The notes beneath the pieces were generated by a model, which had not been told where the DNA came from, did no database searches, and saw nothing but the letters and a program-made list of their open reading frames with translations. Shown here one piece after another: positions 51,585 to 60,548 of a stretch of DNA of 64,000 bases. The DNA comes from an uncultured Ruminococcus sp. GTDB lineage: Bacteria > Bacillota > Clostridia > Oscillospirales > Acutalibacteraceae. Location: positions 34,287-98,286 of the forward strand of contig CATXZD010000011.1 of the NCBI GenBank assembly GCA_958403905.1, in the 5' to 3' direction. The position numbers and the translations under genes were made by a program. Position 1 is the stretch's first letter. The number at the start of each line of letters is the position of its first letter.

Positions 51585-52814
51585 ATGAGCAGAAGAGTAG
51601 TAGTAACAGGACTTGGCGCAATCAGCCCTGTTGGCAACGACGTTGACACTATGTGGAAAAATCTTGTTGACGGCGTTTGCGGTATCGATACAATCACAGA
51701 GTTTGATACAAGCGATTTAAAGGTTCACATTGCCGGTACAGTAAAGAATTTTGAACCCGAAAAATATATTGAAAAAAGAGAAATAAGAAAGCTTGACATC
51801 TATACGCAGTACGCTATTGCTGCTGCACAGCAGGCTGTTGATGACAGCGAAATTATGGGCAAGATTGATGAAAACCGTTTCGGTGTTTACATCGGCGCGG
51901 GTATCGGCGGACTTCATACATTTGTAAAAAATACAGTCGCAATGGAAAATGGCGGAGCAAAGAAGGTTTCTCCTTTCTTTATTCCAATGATGATAGGCAA
52001 TATCGCAACAGGTAACGTTGCTATTCGTTTTAACGCAAAGGGCGCTTCGCTGTCTGTAATGAGCGCTTGTGCAACAGGTACAAACTCAATCGGCGAGGCT
52101 TTTCATGCAGTAAAGGACGGCTACGTTGACGCTGTAATAGCAGGCGGTACCGAGGCTGTTATTTCTCCGCTAACAATCGCGGGTTTCCAGAACATCAAGG
52201 CTCTTTCAACAAATCCCGACCCGAAAAAGGCTTCACGTCCGTTTGACAAGGATCGTGACGGATTTATTATGGGTGAGGGTGCTGGTATGCTTATCCTTGA
52301 GGAGTACGAACACGCAAAGGCAAGAGGCGCAAAAATATACGCTGAATTCTGCGGTTACGGCAACACCTGCGACGCTCACCACGTTACTGCTCCCGATCCA
52401 GAGGGTGCAGGACTTGCAAGAGCAATCGAAATTGCATTCAAAGAGGCTGATGTTTCCGATGACGCAGAAATCTATATCAATGCACATGGAACAAGTACTC
52501 ATTTAAACGACTTAACAGAAACTATGGCTATTAAAACAGCTCTTGGTAAAAAGGCTTATGACGTTAACATCAGCTCAACAAAGTCAATGACAGGTCATAT
52601 GCTCGGCGCAACAGGCGCAATAGAGGCGATTGCTGCAATCAAGGCTCTTGACGAGGGAATTATTCCTCCGACAATCAACCTTGACGAACCCGAAGAGGGA
52701 CTTGACCTTAATTACACTCCAAACAAGGCTGTTAAGCGCAATGTAAACGTTGCGGCTTCAACAAACCTCGGCTTTGGCGGTCATGACGCTTGCGTTGTAT
52801 TCAAAAAGATTTAA
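51585..52814 (+). CDS. fabF: 3-oxoacyl-ACP synthase II
   Basis: The 409-residue condensing enzyme extends acyl-ACP with malonyl-ACP. It starts SRRVVVTGLGAISPVGNDV and has the active Cys in SACATGTNSIG (about residue 163), then INAHGTSTHLND and GHMLGATGAIEA with the two catalytic His residues. ATG 51585 follows TTCGGAGG; a longer frame from 51540 has no ribosome site. No fabH or acpP is present in this operon, so those must be elsewhere. Confidence 0.96.
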   Translation: MSRRVVVTGLGAISPVGNDVDTMWKNLVDGVCGIDTITEFDTSDLKVHIAGTVKNFEPEKYIEKREIRKLDIYTQYAIAAAQQAVDDSEIMGKIDENRFGVYIGAGIGGLHTFVKNTVAMENGGAKKVSPFFIPMMIGNIATGNVAIRFNAKGASLSVMSACATGTNSIGEAFHAVKDGYVDAVIAGGTEAVISPLTIAGFQNIKALSTNPDPKKASRPFDKDRDGFIMGEGAGMLILEEYEHAKARGAKIYAEFCGYGNTCDAHHVTAPDPEGAGLARAIEIAFKEADVSDDAEIYINAHGTSTHLNDLTETMAIKTALGKKAYDVNISSTKSMTGHMLGATGAIEAIAAIKALDEGIIPPTINLDEPEEGLDLNYTPNKAVKRNVNVAASTNLGFGGHDACVVFKKI

Positions 52815-52840
52815 TGTTAGTGAATAGAAAGGTATAGCTT

Positions 52841-53308
52841 ATGTATAACTTGGATGAAATAAAAGAATTTATTAATCTTCTTGAGGATTCATCTCTCTCT
52901 GTTTTTGAAATTCAGAAAGAGGATGGCTCAAAAATCCGTCTTGAAAAGGCTCAGCCGGCACAGCAGATTGTAAATACAATTCCTGTTGCAAACGGCGTTG
53001 CCTCTCCTGCACCCGTTGCACCCTCTGTTGTTGAGTCAGTGCCTTCTGTACCTGCTCCTGCGACTGCCGAAAACTCAAAAACAATTGACGCTCCTATCGT
53101 CGGTGTTTTCTATGCAGCTTCCGCTCCCGGTAAGGCACCTTTTGTAAGTGCAGGAAAAAGTGTAAAAAAAGGCGATGTTGTCTGCATTATCGAGGCTATG
53201 AAGTGTATGAATGAAATTCAGGCTGAAGAAGACGGTGAAATTGTTGAGGTTCTCGTTAATGACGGTGAGCTTGTAGAATACGGTCAGCCGTTGTTTAAAA
53301 TTAACTGA
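52841..53308 (+). CDS. accB: Biotin carboxyl carrier protein of acetyl-CoA carboxylase
   Basis: The 155-residue carrier moves CO2 between biotin carboxylase and carboxyltransferase. It has an N-terminal helix (LDEIKEFINLLEDSSL), a Pro/Ala/Val-rich linker (about 60-85) and a biotinyl domain. The biotin Lys is residue 121 in EAMKCMNEI. It starts at ATG 52841 after AAAGG. It lies between fabF and fabZ. Confidence 0.95.
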   Translation: MYNLDEIKEFINLLEDSSLSVFEIQKEDGSKIRLEKAQPAQQIVNTIPVANGVASPAPVAPSVVESVPSVPAPATAENSKTIDAPIVGVFYAASAPGKAPFVSAGKSVKKGDVVCIIEAMKCMNEIQAEEDGEIVEVLVNDGELVEYGQPLFKIN

Positions 53309-53324
53309 CAAAGGAAATATAACT

Positions 53325-53747
53325 ATGCTTAATCAGGAAGAAATCAAAAAAATACTCCCTCACCGTGACAATATGCTTCTTGTTGAAGAGGCTGAAAGCG
53401 TAGATGAAAACACGGCAAAGGGCAGATATACAATCAAAGGCGACGAATTCTTTTTGCAGGGACACTTTCCCGGAAACCCCGTTGTTCCGGGCGTAATTCT
53501 GTGCGAAATGATGGGACAGGCAAGCTGTTGTCTGCTTGCAGACAAGGTTAAAAACTGCACGCCTTATTTTACAAAGATGAACAACGTAAAGTTCAAAAAT
53601 CCCGTAAAGCCGGGCGATACCCTTGAAAGCGTATGCACATTAACAAAGAGCAGAGGTGCATTTTACTTTATTGATGCAAAGGGTTATGTTGACGGCAAGC
53701 TGTGCGTAAGCGCCGAGCTGTCGTTTGCTCTTATTGAAAATAAGTGA
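53325..53747 (+). CDS. fabZ: 3-hydroxyacyl-ACP dehydratase
   Basis: The 140-residue hotdog-fold enzyme removes water from 3-hydroxyacyl-ACP. It has ILPHRDNMLLVEEA, the catalytic His in GHFPGNPVVPGVI (about residue 48), and the Glu in LCEMMGQAS. Length is typical. ATG follows AAAGGAAAT, 16 nt after accB. Confidence 0.96.
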   Translation: MLNQEEIKKILPHRDNMLLVEEAESVDENTAKGRYTIKGDEFFLQGHFPGNPVVPGVILCEMMGQASCCLLADKVKNCTPYFTKMNNVKFKNPVKPGDTLESVCTLTKSRGAFYFIDAKGYVDGKLCVSAELSFALIENK

Positions 53748-53965
53748 TTTATAAAATTTGTTATTTAATACCAGTATAAGTCCTGGGAAACCGACACAAG
53801 CAAAGAAAAATTCTGTGTTTTTCCCTGAACATAAGGTTGAGCGGTTAACGTATGAACGAAGCAGGGTTATTCTCACCATTTTGAGTTGACCGAAGGTTTT
53901 GTGTGATTCGGTAATCGGGTCACACATAAATAATGGATTTTAACGCAAAAATTGGAAGTGAAAAG
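53748..53965 (+). other. Intra-operon gap between fabZ and accC
   Basis: This 218-nt gap is unusually long for the operon. It holds a GTGTGA/TCACAC hairpin (about 53898-53925), but I found no convincing gene; the short ATG frames stop within about ten codons. It could carry an internal promoter or an RNA processing site for the acc part. Confidence 0.45.
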
Positions 53966-55318
53966 ATGTTTTCTAAAATTCTGATTGCTAACCGAGGAGA
54001 AATTGCGGTTAGAATTATTCGTGCCTGCCGTGAAATGGGCATTTCAACGGTTGCGATATATTCAGAAGCTGACAAAGATGCAATGCACGTTCAGCTTGCT
54101 GACGAAAGCTACTGCGTGGGTGGTAACAGAGTAGCTGACAGCTATCTTAATATGCCTGCTATTCTTACAGTAGCAGTTGAAAGCGGTGCTCAGGCTATTC
54201 ATCCCGGCTACGGACTTTTGTCTGAAAACGCAAAGTTTGTTTCGCTCTGCGAGCAGTGCAACATTAATTTCATAGGTCCTACCTCTGATATGATTAAGCT
54301 TTTGGGAGATAAGGACAACGCACGTAAAACTATGCGCGCCGCAGGTGTTCCCGTAACACCGGGTTGCGATATTGTCGAAAACGTTGAGCAGGCTGTTGAG
54401 GAAGCTAAAATAATCGGCTTTCCTCTGCTTATCAAGGCTCGTTCGGGCGGTGGCGGAAAGGGAATACGCAGAGTTGACTCTATTGAGCAATTCGAGGAGG
54501 CGTTTCTCTCTGCATCTTCCGAAGCAAAAGCGGCTTTCGGCGACGGCGCTTGCTACATAGAAAAGTTTATTCATCCCGTAAAGCATATTGAAATGCAGCT
54601 TCTCTGTGACAAGTACGGTAATACAATATGCCTTGGTGAAAGAGAGTGCTCTGTTCAGCGTAAGAATCAGAAGATGATTGAGGAAAGTCCCAGTCCGGCT
54701 CTTGATGAAAAAACACGCAAGGAAATGATGATTGCGGCGGTCAAGGCTGCAAAGGCTGTTAATTATGTAAACGCAGGTACGGTTGAATTTTTACTTGACA
54801 AAAACAACAACTTCTACTTTATGGAAATGAATACCCGTTTACAGGTTGAACACGGCGTTACCGAGATGGTAACAGGACTTGACATTGTTCAATGGCAGAT
54901 AAGAATTGCCGCAGGCGCAAAGCTTTCACGAACACAAGACAGTATTTTTACTCACGGAAACGTAATTGAGTGCAGAATCAATGCTGAAAATCCCGACAGG
55001 GGATTCCGCCCGAGCTGCGGCAGAATTAAAAGGCTTCACATTCCCGGCGGCTCGTTTGTGCGCTTTGACACTGCAATTTTGCAGGATTACTTTGTGCCGC
55101 CGTATTATGATTCAATGATAGGTAAGTTGATTGTTCAGGCAAGAAGTCGTTCGGAAGCAATCAGAAAGATGAAAATGGCTTTATCCGAGCTTGTTATTGA
55201 GGGCGTTGACATAAACCGTGATTTGCTGGCCGAAATTTTATCGGACGAACAGTTTGTAAGCGGTGAATATACAACCGACTTTATGACGGATTTTGAAAAA
55301 CGCCGAAACAGTAAATAA
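53966..55318 (+). CDS. accC: Biotin carboxylase of acetyl-CoA carboxylase
   Basis: The 450-residue ATP-grasp enzyme carboxylates biotin on AccB. It has the canonical start MFSKILIANRGEIAVRIIRA, the ATP loop ARSGGGGKGIRRV, CSVQRKNQKMIEESPSP and the MEMNTRLQVEHGVTEMVTG active-site block. I start at ATG 53966, which matches the family start and follows GGAAGTGA; the longer frame from 53933 does not. Together with accB, accD and accA it completes the four-subunit enzyme. Confidence 0.97.
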   Translation: MFSKILIANRGEIAVRIIRACREMGISTVAIYSEADKDAMHVQLADESYCVGGNRVADSYLNMPAILTVAVESGAQAIHPGYGLLSENAKFVSLCEQCNINFIGPTSDMIKLLGDKDNARKTMRAAGVPVTPGCDIVENVEQAVEEAKIIGFPLLIKARSGGGGKGIRRVDSIEQFEEAFLSASSEAKAAFGDGACYIEKFIHPVKHIEMQLLCDKYGNTICLGERECSVQRKNQKMIEESPSPALDEKTRKEMMIAAVKAAKAVNYVNAGTVEFLLDKNNNFYFMEMNTRLQVEHGVTEMVTGLDIVQWQIRIAAGAKLSRTQDSIFTHGNVIECRINAENPDRGFRPSCGRIKRLHIPGGSFVRFDTAILQDYFVPPYYDSMIGKLIVQARSRSEAIRKMKMALSELVIEGVDINRDLLAEILSDEQFVSGEYTTDFMTDFEKRRNSK

Positions 55319-55421
55319 TTTATTGTTATTGATTTTTGATATTGGGTGTTAATAACTTTTACCATATAAAAATATTGTATGAATGATTATTGCCCGAAAA
55401 CCGAGAGGTTGTGGAGTTATT

Positions 55422-56288
55422 ATGGATTTATTTTCTTTCAGAAAACCGAAAAATGAGCTTGAATCTCAACCTGATGAACAGCAGAATGTTCCTTTTATTC
55501 CCGATGAAATGTGGATAAAATGCCCTAAGTGCAATACAATGCTTCTTACTACAGATATGGAAGAGAATCTGCGTGTCTGCACAAAGTGTGACCACCATTT
55601 CAGAATGAATGCAAAGCAGAGAGTTGATATGTTTGCTGACGGCGAAAGCTTTGTTGAGCACGACGCCGATATGGAAAGCAAAAATATCCTTGATTTTCCG
55701 GGTTATGAAGCAAAGCTTGAAAAAGCAAAAGCAAAGGGAAGCAAGGAGTCCGTAATATGCGGCGAATGTAAAATCGGCGGAATAAACACTGTTCTTTGTG
55801 CTATGGATCCTGATTTTATAATGGGCAGTATGGGAGTAGTTACGGGTGAAAAAATCACCCGTGCATTTGAATTCGCCACAGAAAACAGACTGCCGATTGT
55901 AGTTTGTACTGCTGCAGGCGGTGCAAGAATGCAGGAGGGTATTTTATCTCTTATGCAGATGGCTAAAACCTCGGGTGCGGTAAAACGTCACAGTGACGCA
56001 GGACTTCTCTATATAACGGTTCTCACCGATCCTACAACAGGCGGCGTTACTGCTTCCTTTGCAATGGAGGGCGACATAATTCTTGCCGAACCTGACACAC
56101 TTGTTGCATTTGCAGGACCGAGAGTTATTGAGCAGACAATTCGTCAGAAACTTCCAAAGGACTTTCAGACTTCGGAGTTTGTTCTTCAGAAAGGTTTTAT
56201 TGACGCGGTTGTCAGCAGAAACAATCTGAAAGATACGGTAGTTAAGTTACTTAAAATTCACGGATACGGTGTTGAGGAGGCAGAGTAA
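55422..56288 (+). CDS. accD: Acetyl-CoA carboxylase carboxyltransferase subunit beta
   Basis: The 288-residue subunit has the AccD zinc ribbon (Cys pairs in WIKCPKCNTML and LRVCTKCDHHF, about 34-60) and a carboxyltransferase core with TAAGGARMQEGILSLMQMAK and AEPDTLVAFAGPRVIEQTI. It moves the carboxyl group from biotin to acetyl-CoA with AccA. ATG 55422 follows TGTGGAG. Its stop overlaps the accA start (TAATG). Confidence 0.96.
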   Translation: MDLFSFRKPKNELESQPDEQQNVPFIPDEMWIKCPKCNTMLLTTDMEENLRVCTKCDHHFRMNAKQRVDMFADGESFVEHDADMESKNILDFPGYEAKLEKAKAKGSKESVICGECKIGGINTVLCAMDPDFIMGSMGVVTGEKITRAFEFATENRLPIVVCTAAGGARMQEGILSLMQMAKTSGAVKRHSDAGLLYITVLTDPTTGGVTASFAMEGDIILAEPDTLVAFAGPRVIEQTIRQKLPKDFQTSEFVLQKGFIDAVVSRNNLKDTVVKLLKIHGYGVEEAE

Positions 56289-57070
56289 TGACAGCATATG
56301 AAAAGGTCATGGCGGCAAGAGATTCCGGAAAGCTTACTGCTGTAGATTACATCGCCAATATGTTCGGAGACAGTTTTATAGAGCTTCACGGCGACCGAAG
56401 ATTCGCTGATGATAAGGCTGTTGTTTCGGGTCTTGCAATGCTCTACGATATGCCCGTTACCGTAATCGGACTTGAAAAGGGCAGAAACACAAAAGAGCGT
56501 ATGGAGCGCAACTTCGGTCAGGCTCATCCCGAGGGATACCGCAAGGCTCTCAGGCTTATGAAACAGGCGGAAAAATTCCGCCGCCCGGTGCTTTGCTTTG
56601 TTGACACAAGCGGAGCATTCTGCGGAATCGGCGCAGAAGAGCGTGGACAGGGACAGGCAATTGCCGAAAATATTATGGAAATGATGGCTTTAAAAACTCC
56701 TGTTCTCACCATCTTAATCGGTGAGGGAGGCAGCGGCGGTGCGCTGGGACTTGCAGTTGCAGACGAAGTATGGATGCTTGAGAATTCCGTTTATTCGGTA
56801 ATTTCTCCAGAGGGCTGTGCGTCAATCCTCTGGAAAGACAGCACAAAAGCCCCGCAGGCGGCTGAGGCACTTAAAATGACAGCTCAGGATTTGTTTGATC
56901 TCGGTGTTATTGAGCGTATTATACGTCAACCTAAAGCAGACGACAAGGCAATGTTTGAAAGCCTAAAATTGCTTGTAAGCCGTACTTTTGAAAAGAATCT
57001 TGCAATGAGTGACGAAGAGCTGACAAACGCACGTTACAACCGTTTTCGCAAATTAGGAACAAATATGTAA
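56288..57070 (+). CDS. accA: Acetyl-CoA carboxylase carboxyltransferase subunit alpha
   Basis: The 260-residue subunit has the AccA pattern: FIELHGDRRFADDKAVVSGL, GRNTKERMERNFGQAHPEGY, FVDTSGAFCGIGAEERGQG and GEGGSGGALGLAVADEV. It lacks the first 50-60 residues of the E. coli protein, as usual for the short Firmicute form. It overlaps accD by one base and closes the fatty acid operon. Confidence 0.96.
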   Translation: MTAYEKVMAARDSGKLTAVDYIANMFGDSFIELHGDRRFADDKAVVSGLAMLYDMPVTVIGLEKGRNTKERMERNFGQAHPEGYRKALRLMKQAEKFRRPVLCFVDTSGAFCGIGAEERGQGQAIAENIMEMMALKTPVLTILIGEGGSGGALGLAVADEVWMLENSVYSVISPEGCASILWKDSTKAPQAAEALKMTAQDLFDLGVIERIIRQPKADDKAMFESLKLLVSRTFEKNLAMSDEELTNARYNRFRKLGTNM

Positions 57071-57171
57071 GTCAAAATCACTTTAGCAGATGTCTAAAAA
57101 GATGTTAAAAAATACCCGAAAACTTTGAAAATTCTTATTTGCGACAATTTTAATAAAATTAAAAATAGGTA

Positions 57172-57200
57172 TTGACTTGATAAAATATATATGATATTAT
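57172..57200 (+). promoter_or_regulatory. Promoter of the rpmG-secE-nusG operon
   Basis: TTGACT (57172-57177) and TATTAT (57195-57200) are 17 nt apart, 84 nt before rpmG. No terminator hairpin was seen between accA and this promoter. Confidence 0.75.
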
Positions 57201-57283
57201 AGTTATACCTCTGAAAGGGGCTTATTTTTTTGTGCCCTATTGAGGGAGGCTAAAATATTCCGAAATAACCGGGAGGTGCCGTT

Positions 57284-57433
57284 ATGAGAGTAAAAATCAC
57301 ATTGGCCTGCACAGAGTGCAAACAGCGTAACTACAACACAATGAAGAACAAGAAGAACAGTCCCGACAGACTTGAAATGAACAAGTACTGCCGTTTCTGT
57401 AAGAAACACACTCTTCACAAGGAAACTAAATAA
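57284..57433 (+). CDS. rpmG: Ribosomal protein L33
   Basis: This 49-residue protein begins MRVKITLACTECKQRNYNT and ends with CRFCKKHTLHKETK. The two CxxC pairs (CTEC and CRFC) show it is the zinc-binding form of L33. The start ATG follows GGGAGGTGCC. It lies just ahead of secE and nusG, the usual order in Firmicutes. Confidence 0.96.
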   Translation: MRVKITLACTECKQRNYNTMKNKKNSPDRLEMNKYCRFCKKHTLHKETK

Positions 57434-57445
57434 TGGAGGTACACT

Positions 57446-57712
57446 ATGGCTGACAAAAAGCTTGATGCAAAAAAAGCAGACGTTAAGAAGTCTGCTAAAA
57501 AAAGCAAGAAGCCTAATGTATTTAAAAGGCTTTTTAAGTACCTCGTTGCATGTAAGGGTGAGCTGAAGAAAATAACCTGGCCGTCAGCGAAAACAACCAC
57601 AAAGAATTTCGGCATTGTTATTGCCGTAATTATTGTTATGGGACTTTTCATATTCGCTCTCGACAGAGGCTTGTATGCATTGCTTGGCTTGGTTATGAAT
57701 ACTGCTGCTTAA
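57446..57712 (+). CDS. secE: Preprotein translocase subunit SecE
   Basis: The 88-residue protein has a basic Lys/Ala-rich start, then the conserved ELKKITWPSAKTTTKNFG amphipathic helix and one membrane helix (about 58-80, IVIAVIIVMGLFIFAL). SecE clamps SecY in the export channel. ATG follows GGAGGTACACT, 12 nt after rpmG. Confidence 0.95.
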   Translation: MADKKLDAKKADVKKSAKKSKKPNVFKRLFKYLVACKGELKKITWPSAKTTTKNFGIVIAVIIVMGLFIFALDRGLYALLGLVMNTAA

Positions 57713-57753
57713 CTGAGCGTTATTACTAAGCTTACGAAAGGAAGAAAGTTATA

Positions 57754-58281
57754 ATGCCGGAAACAGAAGCAAAATGGTATGTTGTGCATACCTATTCGGG
57801 TTACGAAAACAAGGTTGCCGCCGATCTTATGACAACAGCGGAAAACAGAAGTCTTCAGGATATGATTATCGACGTTAAGGTTCCTACCGAGATTGTTACT
57901 GAAACAGTCGGAGATAAGACCAAAGAGGTTGAAAGCAAGATTTATCCTGGATATGTTTTTGTAAAAATGGTTTATACCGATGAAACCTGGTATGTTGTCC
58001 GCAATATACGCGGTTGTACCGGATTTGTCGGACCGGGATCAAAACCCGTTCCTCTTACCGATGCAGAAGTTTACAGAATGGGCGTTGAAACACGCAGTGT
58101 TAAGATTTCTTATTCTGTGGGCGATTCGGTACGTATTATTGACGGTCCGCTTGAGGACTTCGTCGGTGTTGTAGAAGAAATTGATGCCGACAAAGACTAC
58201 GTCCGCGTTACAGTTTCTATGTTCGGACGTGAAACTCCGGTTGAGCTCGAGCTTGCTCAGGCTGAACCGATAGAAGATTAA
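57754..58281 (+). CDS. nusG: Transcription termination/antitermination protein NusG
   Basis: The 175-residue protein begins AKWYVVHTYSGYENKVAADL and has the NGN domain with YPGYVFVKM and VRNIRGCTGFVGPGSKPVPL, then a KOW domain (VGDSVRIIDGPLEDFVGVVE). It binds RNA polymerase and helps couple it to pausing, termination or the ribosome. It follows secE in the standard order. Confidence 0.97.
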   Translation: MPETEAKWYVVHTYSGYENKVAADLMTTAENRSLQDMIIDVKVPTEIVTETVGDKTKEVESKIYPGYVFVKMVYTDETWYVVRNIRGCTGFVGPGSKPVPLTDAEVYRMGVETRSVKISYSVGDSVRIIDGPLEDFVGVVEEIDADKDYVRVTVSMFGRETPVELELAQAEPIED

Positions 58282-58394
58282 TTTAACAATAATCAGCCAA
58301 ACGGCTTTTTATTGGGAACAAATTGTTCCCTGTGGGAGGGACCCTACACAGTGGCGTCCCGCAATTTACCACGAATTTTGGAGGTGCAAACACA

Positions 58395-58820
58395 ATGGCT
58401 CAGAAGGTTGTAGGCTTAATTAAACTACAGATTCCCGCCGGAAAAGCTACTCCGGCACCGCCTGTTGGTCCGGCACTCGGTCAGCACGGCGTAAACATTG
58501 TTGCGTTCACAAAGGATTTTAATGAGCGTACAAAGAATGACATCGGTCTTATCATTCCTGTTGTAATTACAGTATATGCCGACCGTTCGTTCACATTCGT
58601 TACAAAGACTCCGCCTGCTGCTGTTCTTCTTAAGAAGGCTTGCGGTATTGACAGCGGTTCCGGCGTACCGAATAAGACAAAGGTTGCTCAGATTACTAAA
58701 GAGCAGATTTCTAAAATCGCAGAGCAGAAAATGCCCGATCTTAATGCAGGCTCGCTTGACGCAGCAATCAGCATGATTGCCGGCACAGCAAGAAGCATGG
58801 GTATTACAGTAGTTGACTAA
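58395..58820 (+). CDS. rplK: Ribosomal protein L11
   Basis: The 141-residue protein is canonical L11: KVVGLIKLQIPAGKATPAPP, VGPALGQHGVNIVAFTKDFN and the C-terminal RNA-binding part with AGTARSMGITV. The length is exact for the family. ATG 58395 follows TTGGAGGTGC; the longer frame from 58323 is not a real start. Confidence 0.98.
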   Translation: MAQKVVGLIKLQIPAGKATPAPPVGPALGQHGVNIVAFTKDFNERTKNDIGLIIPVVITVYADRSFTFVTKTPPAAVLLKKACGIDSGSGVPNKTKVAQITKEQISKIAEQKMPDLNAGSLDAAISMIAGTARSMGITVVD

Positions 58821-58875
58821 TTTATCCGGGTGGGAGGAATTTTCCGATTGACCACCTAACAATGGAGGAAGACTG

Positions 58876-59571
58876 ATGAAACACGGTAAAAAATATGTTG
58901 ACGCTGCTAAGCTCGTTGACAGAACTAAATTATATGATTCAGACGAGGCTCTTGACACAGTTATCAAAACTGCAACAGCTAAGTTTGACGAAACCGTTGA
59001 GCTTCATGTAAAGCTCGGCGTTGACAGCCGTCACGCTGACCAGCAGGTAAGAGGTGCGGTTGTTCTTCCTAACGGTACTGGTAAGAACGTTAGAGTCCTT
59101 GCAATTTGTAAGGGTGCTAACGAGGATCTTGCAAAGGAAGCAGGCGCTGACTATGTAGGCGCTGAGGATATGACTCAGAAGATTCAGCAGGAAAACTGGA
59201 TGGACTTCGACGTTTTGATTACAACCCCCGACTGTATGGGTCTTGTAGGTCGTCTTGGTAGAATCCTCGGACCGAGAGGTCTTATGCCTAACCCCAAGGC
59301 TGGTACTGTTACTCCTGACATTGCTAAGGCTGTTAAGGAAGCTAAGGCAGGTAAGATTGAATATCGTCTTGACAAAACAAACATTATTCACTGCCCCATT
59401 GGCAAGGTAAGCTTTGGCTCACAGAAGCTTAACGAGAACCTTGATACTCTTATGGAAGCTATCGTTAAGGCTAAGCCTGCCGCTGCAAAGGGTCAGTACA
59501 TTCGTTCAGTTGCCGTTACTTCAACAATGGGACCGAGCGTAAGATTAAACCCAACAAAGTTTGGTGCTTAA
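58876..59571 (+). CDS. rplA: Ribosomal protein L1
   Basis: The 231-residue protein has the L1 features: ATAKFDETVELHVKLGVD near the start, QVRGAVVLPNGTGK, the conserved GRLGRILGPRGLMPNPKAGT, and the C-terminal GQYIRSVAVTSTMGPSVR. L1 also represses its own operon by binding the mRNA, a known feature of the family. It follows rplK after a 55-nt gap. Confidence 0.98.
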   Translation: MKHGKKYVDAAKLVDRTKLYDSDEALDTVIKTATAKFDETVELHVKLGVDSRHADQQVRGAVVLPNGTGKNVRVLAICKGANEDLAKEAGADYVGAEDMTQKIQQENWMDFDVLITTPDCMGLVGRLGRILGPRGLMPNPKAGTVTPDIAKAVKEAKAGKIEYRLDKTNIIHCPIGKVSFGSQKLNENLDTLMEAIVKAKPAAAKGQYIRSVAVTSTMGPSVRLNPTKFGA

Positions 59572-59615
59572 TAAAATAATTTAATTATTTGCACAATAGT
59601 GTGAATATAAATTCG

Positions 59616-59731
59616 CTGTTCTAAAGACAGCAGGTGCTTTTAGCATAAAGGGTTTTCCCACCTGCCGAGGAAGATGCAAATTACTTTTTGTATTTTTGCA
59701 GCCGTCCGAGGCTTCGGGCGGCTGATTTTTT
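59616..59731 (+). promoter_or_regulatory. L10 leader with attenuator terminator
   Basis: The rplJ leader shows the L10-leader layout. GCAGGTG (59630-59636) pairs with CACCTGC (59659-59665), preceded by AAAGACAG and followed by CGAGGA. A terminator hairpin, CAGCCGTCCGA (59699-59709) with TCGGGCGGCTG (59714-59724), and a T run come next. The L10-L12 complex binds such leaders and lowers rplJL expression; here this would act through termination. Confidence 0.82.
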
Positions 59732-59744
59732 ATGAACTGCGTTA

Positions 59745-59903
59745 ATACTAAACACTAATTAAAATCAGGTAATCTTTTCGGTGTATTTTGCACTTTGCTT
59801 CCTAATTTCTCCTCGTAATGCATCAGCATTTCTGCGGTAAATTATTCGCACATCACAAAATCTACTCGAAAATCTAATCCTTCTTTTAACCGGCGTTTAG
59901 TAT
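59745..59903. mobile_element. MITE-like foldback element, copy 2
   Basis: Terminal repeats ATACTAAAC (59745-59753) and GTTTAGTAT (59895-59903) bracket 159 bp. Inside lies CTCGTAATGCATCAGCATTT and the next 12 bases (59812-59843), matching the core of the element at 5859-6030 at 28 of 32 positions. It has no coding capacity. It sits between the L10-leader terminator and the rplJ ribosome site, so it is transcribed only in readthrough RNA. Confidence 0.6.
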
Positions 59904-59928
59904 ACAACATTTTTCGGAGGTGAAATAA

Positions 59929-60498
59929 TTGCCAAGTCAAAGTGTTTTAGAGCAGAAGAAAGCAATTGTTGCAGAGCTTTCAGAAAGACTTAAAAACTCT
60001 GTAACAGGTGTTGTTGTAAGCTATGAGGGCATTAACACTGAAGACGACACAAAGCTCAGAAAAGAGCTTCGTGAGAACAATGTTCAGTACTCAGTTGTTA
60101 AGAACACACTTCTTTCACGTGCTTGTGACGAAGTTGGTCTTGAGGACATAAAGCCTGTTCTTGAAGGTACAACAGCTATTGCAACAAGTGACAGCGAATA
60201 CGCTGCCGCAGCAAGAATTCTTTGCAACTATGCAAAGGATCACGATAACTTCAAGGTTAAGTCGGCTTATCTTGACGGCGCTGTTATTGATATGGATACA
60301 ATCACAGCTCTTTCAAAGCTCCCGACAAGAGAAGTTCTTCTTGCAAACGTACTCGGTGCATTCCAGGCACCTATCGCATCCTTCGCACGTGCCGTACAGG
60401 CTATTGTTGACAAGGGTGGTGTAGAAGCTTGCGCAGCTGAAGCAGCAGCTACTACAGAAACAGAAGCTCCCGCAGAGGAAGCTCCTGCAGCAGAATAA
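59929..60498 (+). CDS. rplJ: Ribosomal protein L10
   Basis: The 189-residue protein has the L10 pattern: PSQSVLEQKKAIVAELSERL at the start, VVVSYEGINTEDDTKLRKEL, NNVQYSVVKNTLLSRA and a C-terminal part with LGAFQAPIASFARAVQAI. An Ala/Glu tail follows. The start is TTG at 59929, with TCGGAGG 7 nt before; no ATG fits. L10 is the stalk base for L7/L12 and the autorepressor through the leader. Confidence 0.96.
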   Translation: MPSQSVLEQKKAIVAELSERLKNSVTGVVVSYEGINTEDDTKLRKELRENNVQYSVVKNTLLSRACDEVGLEDIKPVLEGTTAIATSDSEYAAAARILCNYAKDHDNFKVKSAYLDGAVIDMDTITALSKLPTREVLLANVLGAFQAPIASFARAVQAIVDKGGVEACAAEAAATTETEAPAEEAPAAE

Positions 60499-60548
60499 TC
60501 TGCAAAATAATTTAAAATTAACTACATTTATATCGGAGGTAAATTAAA

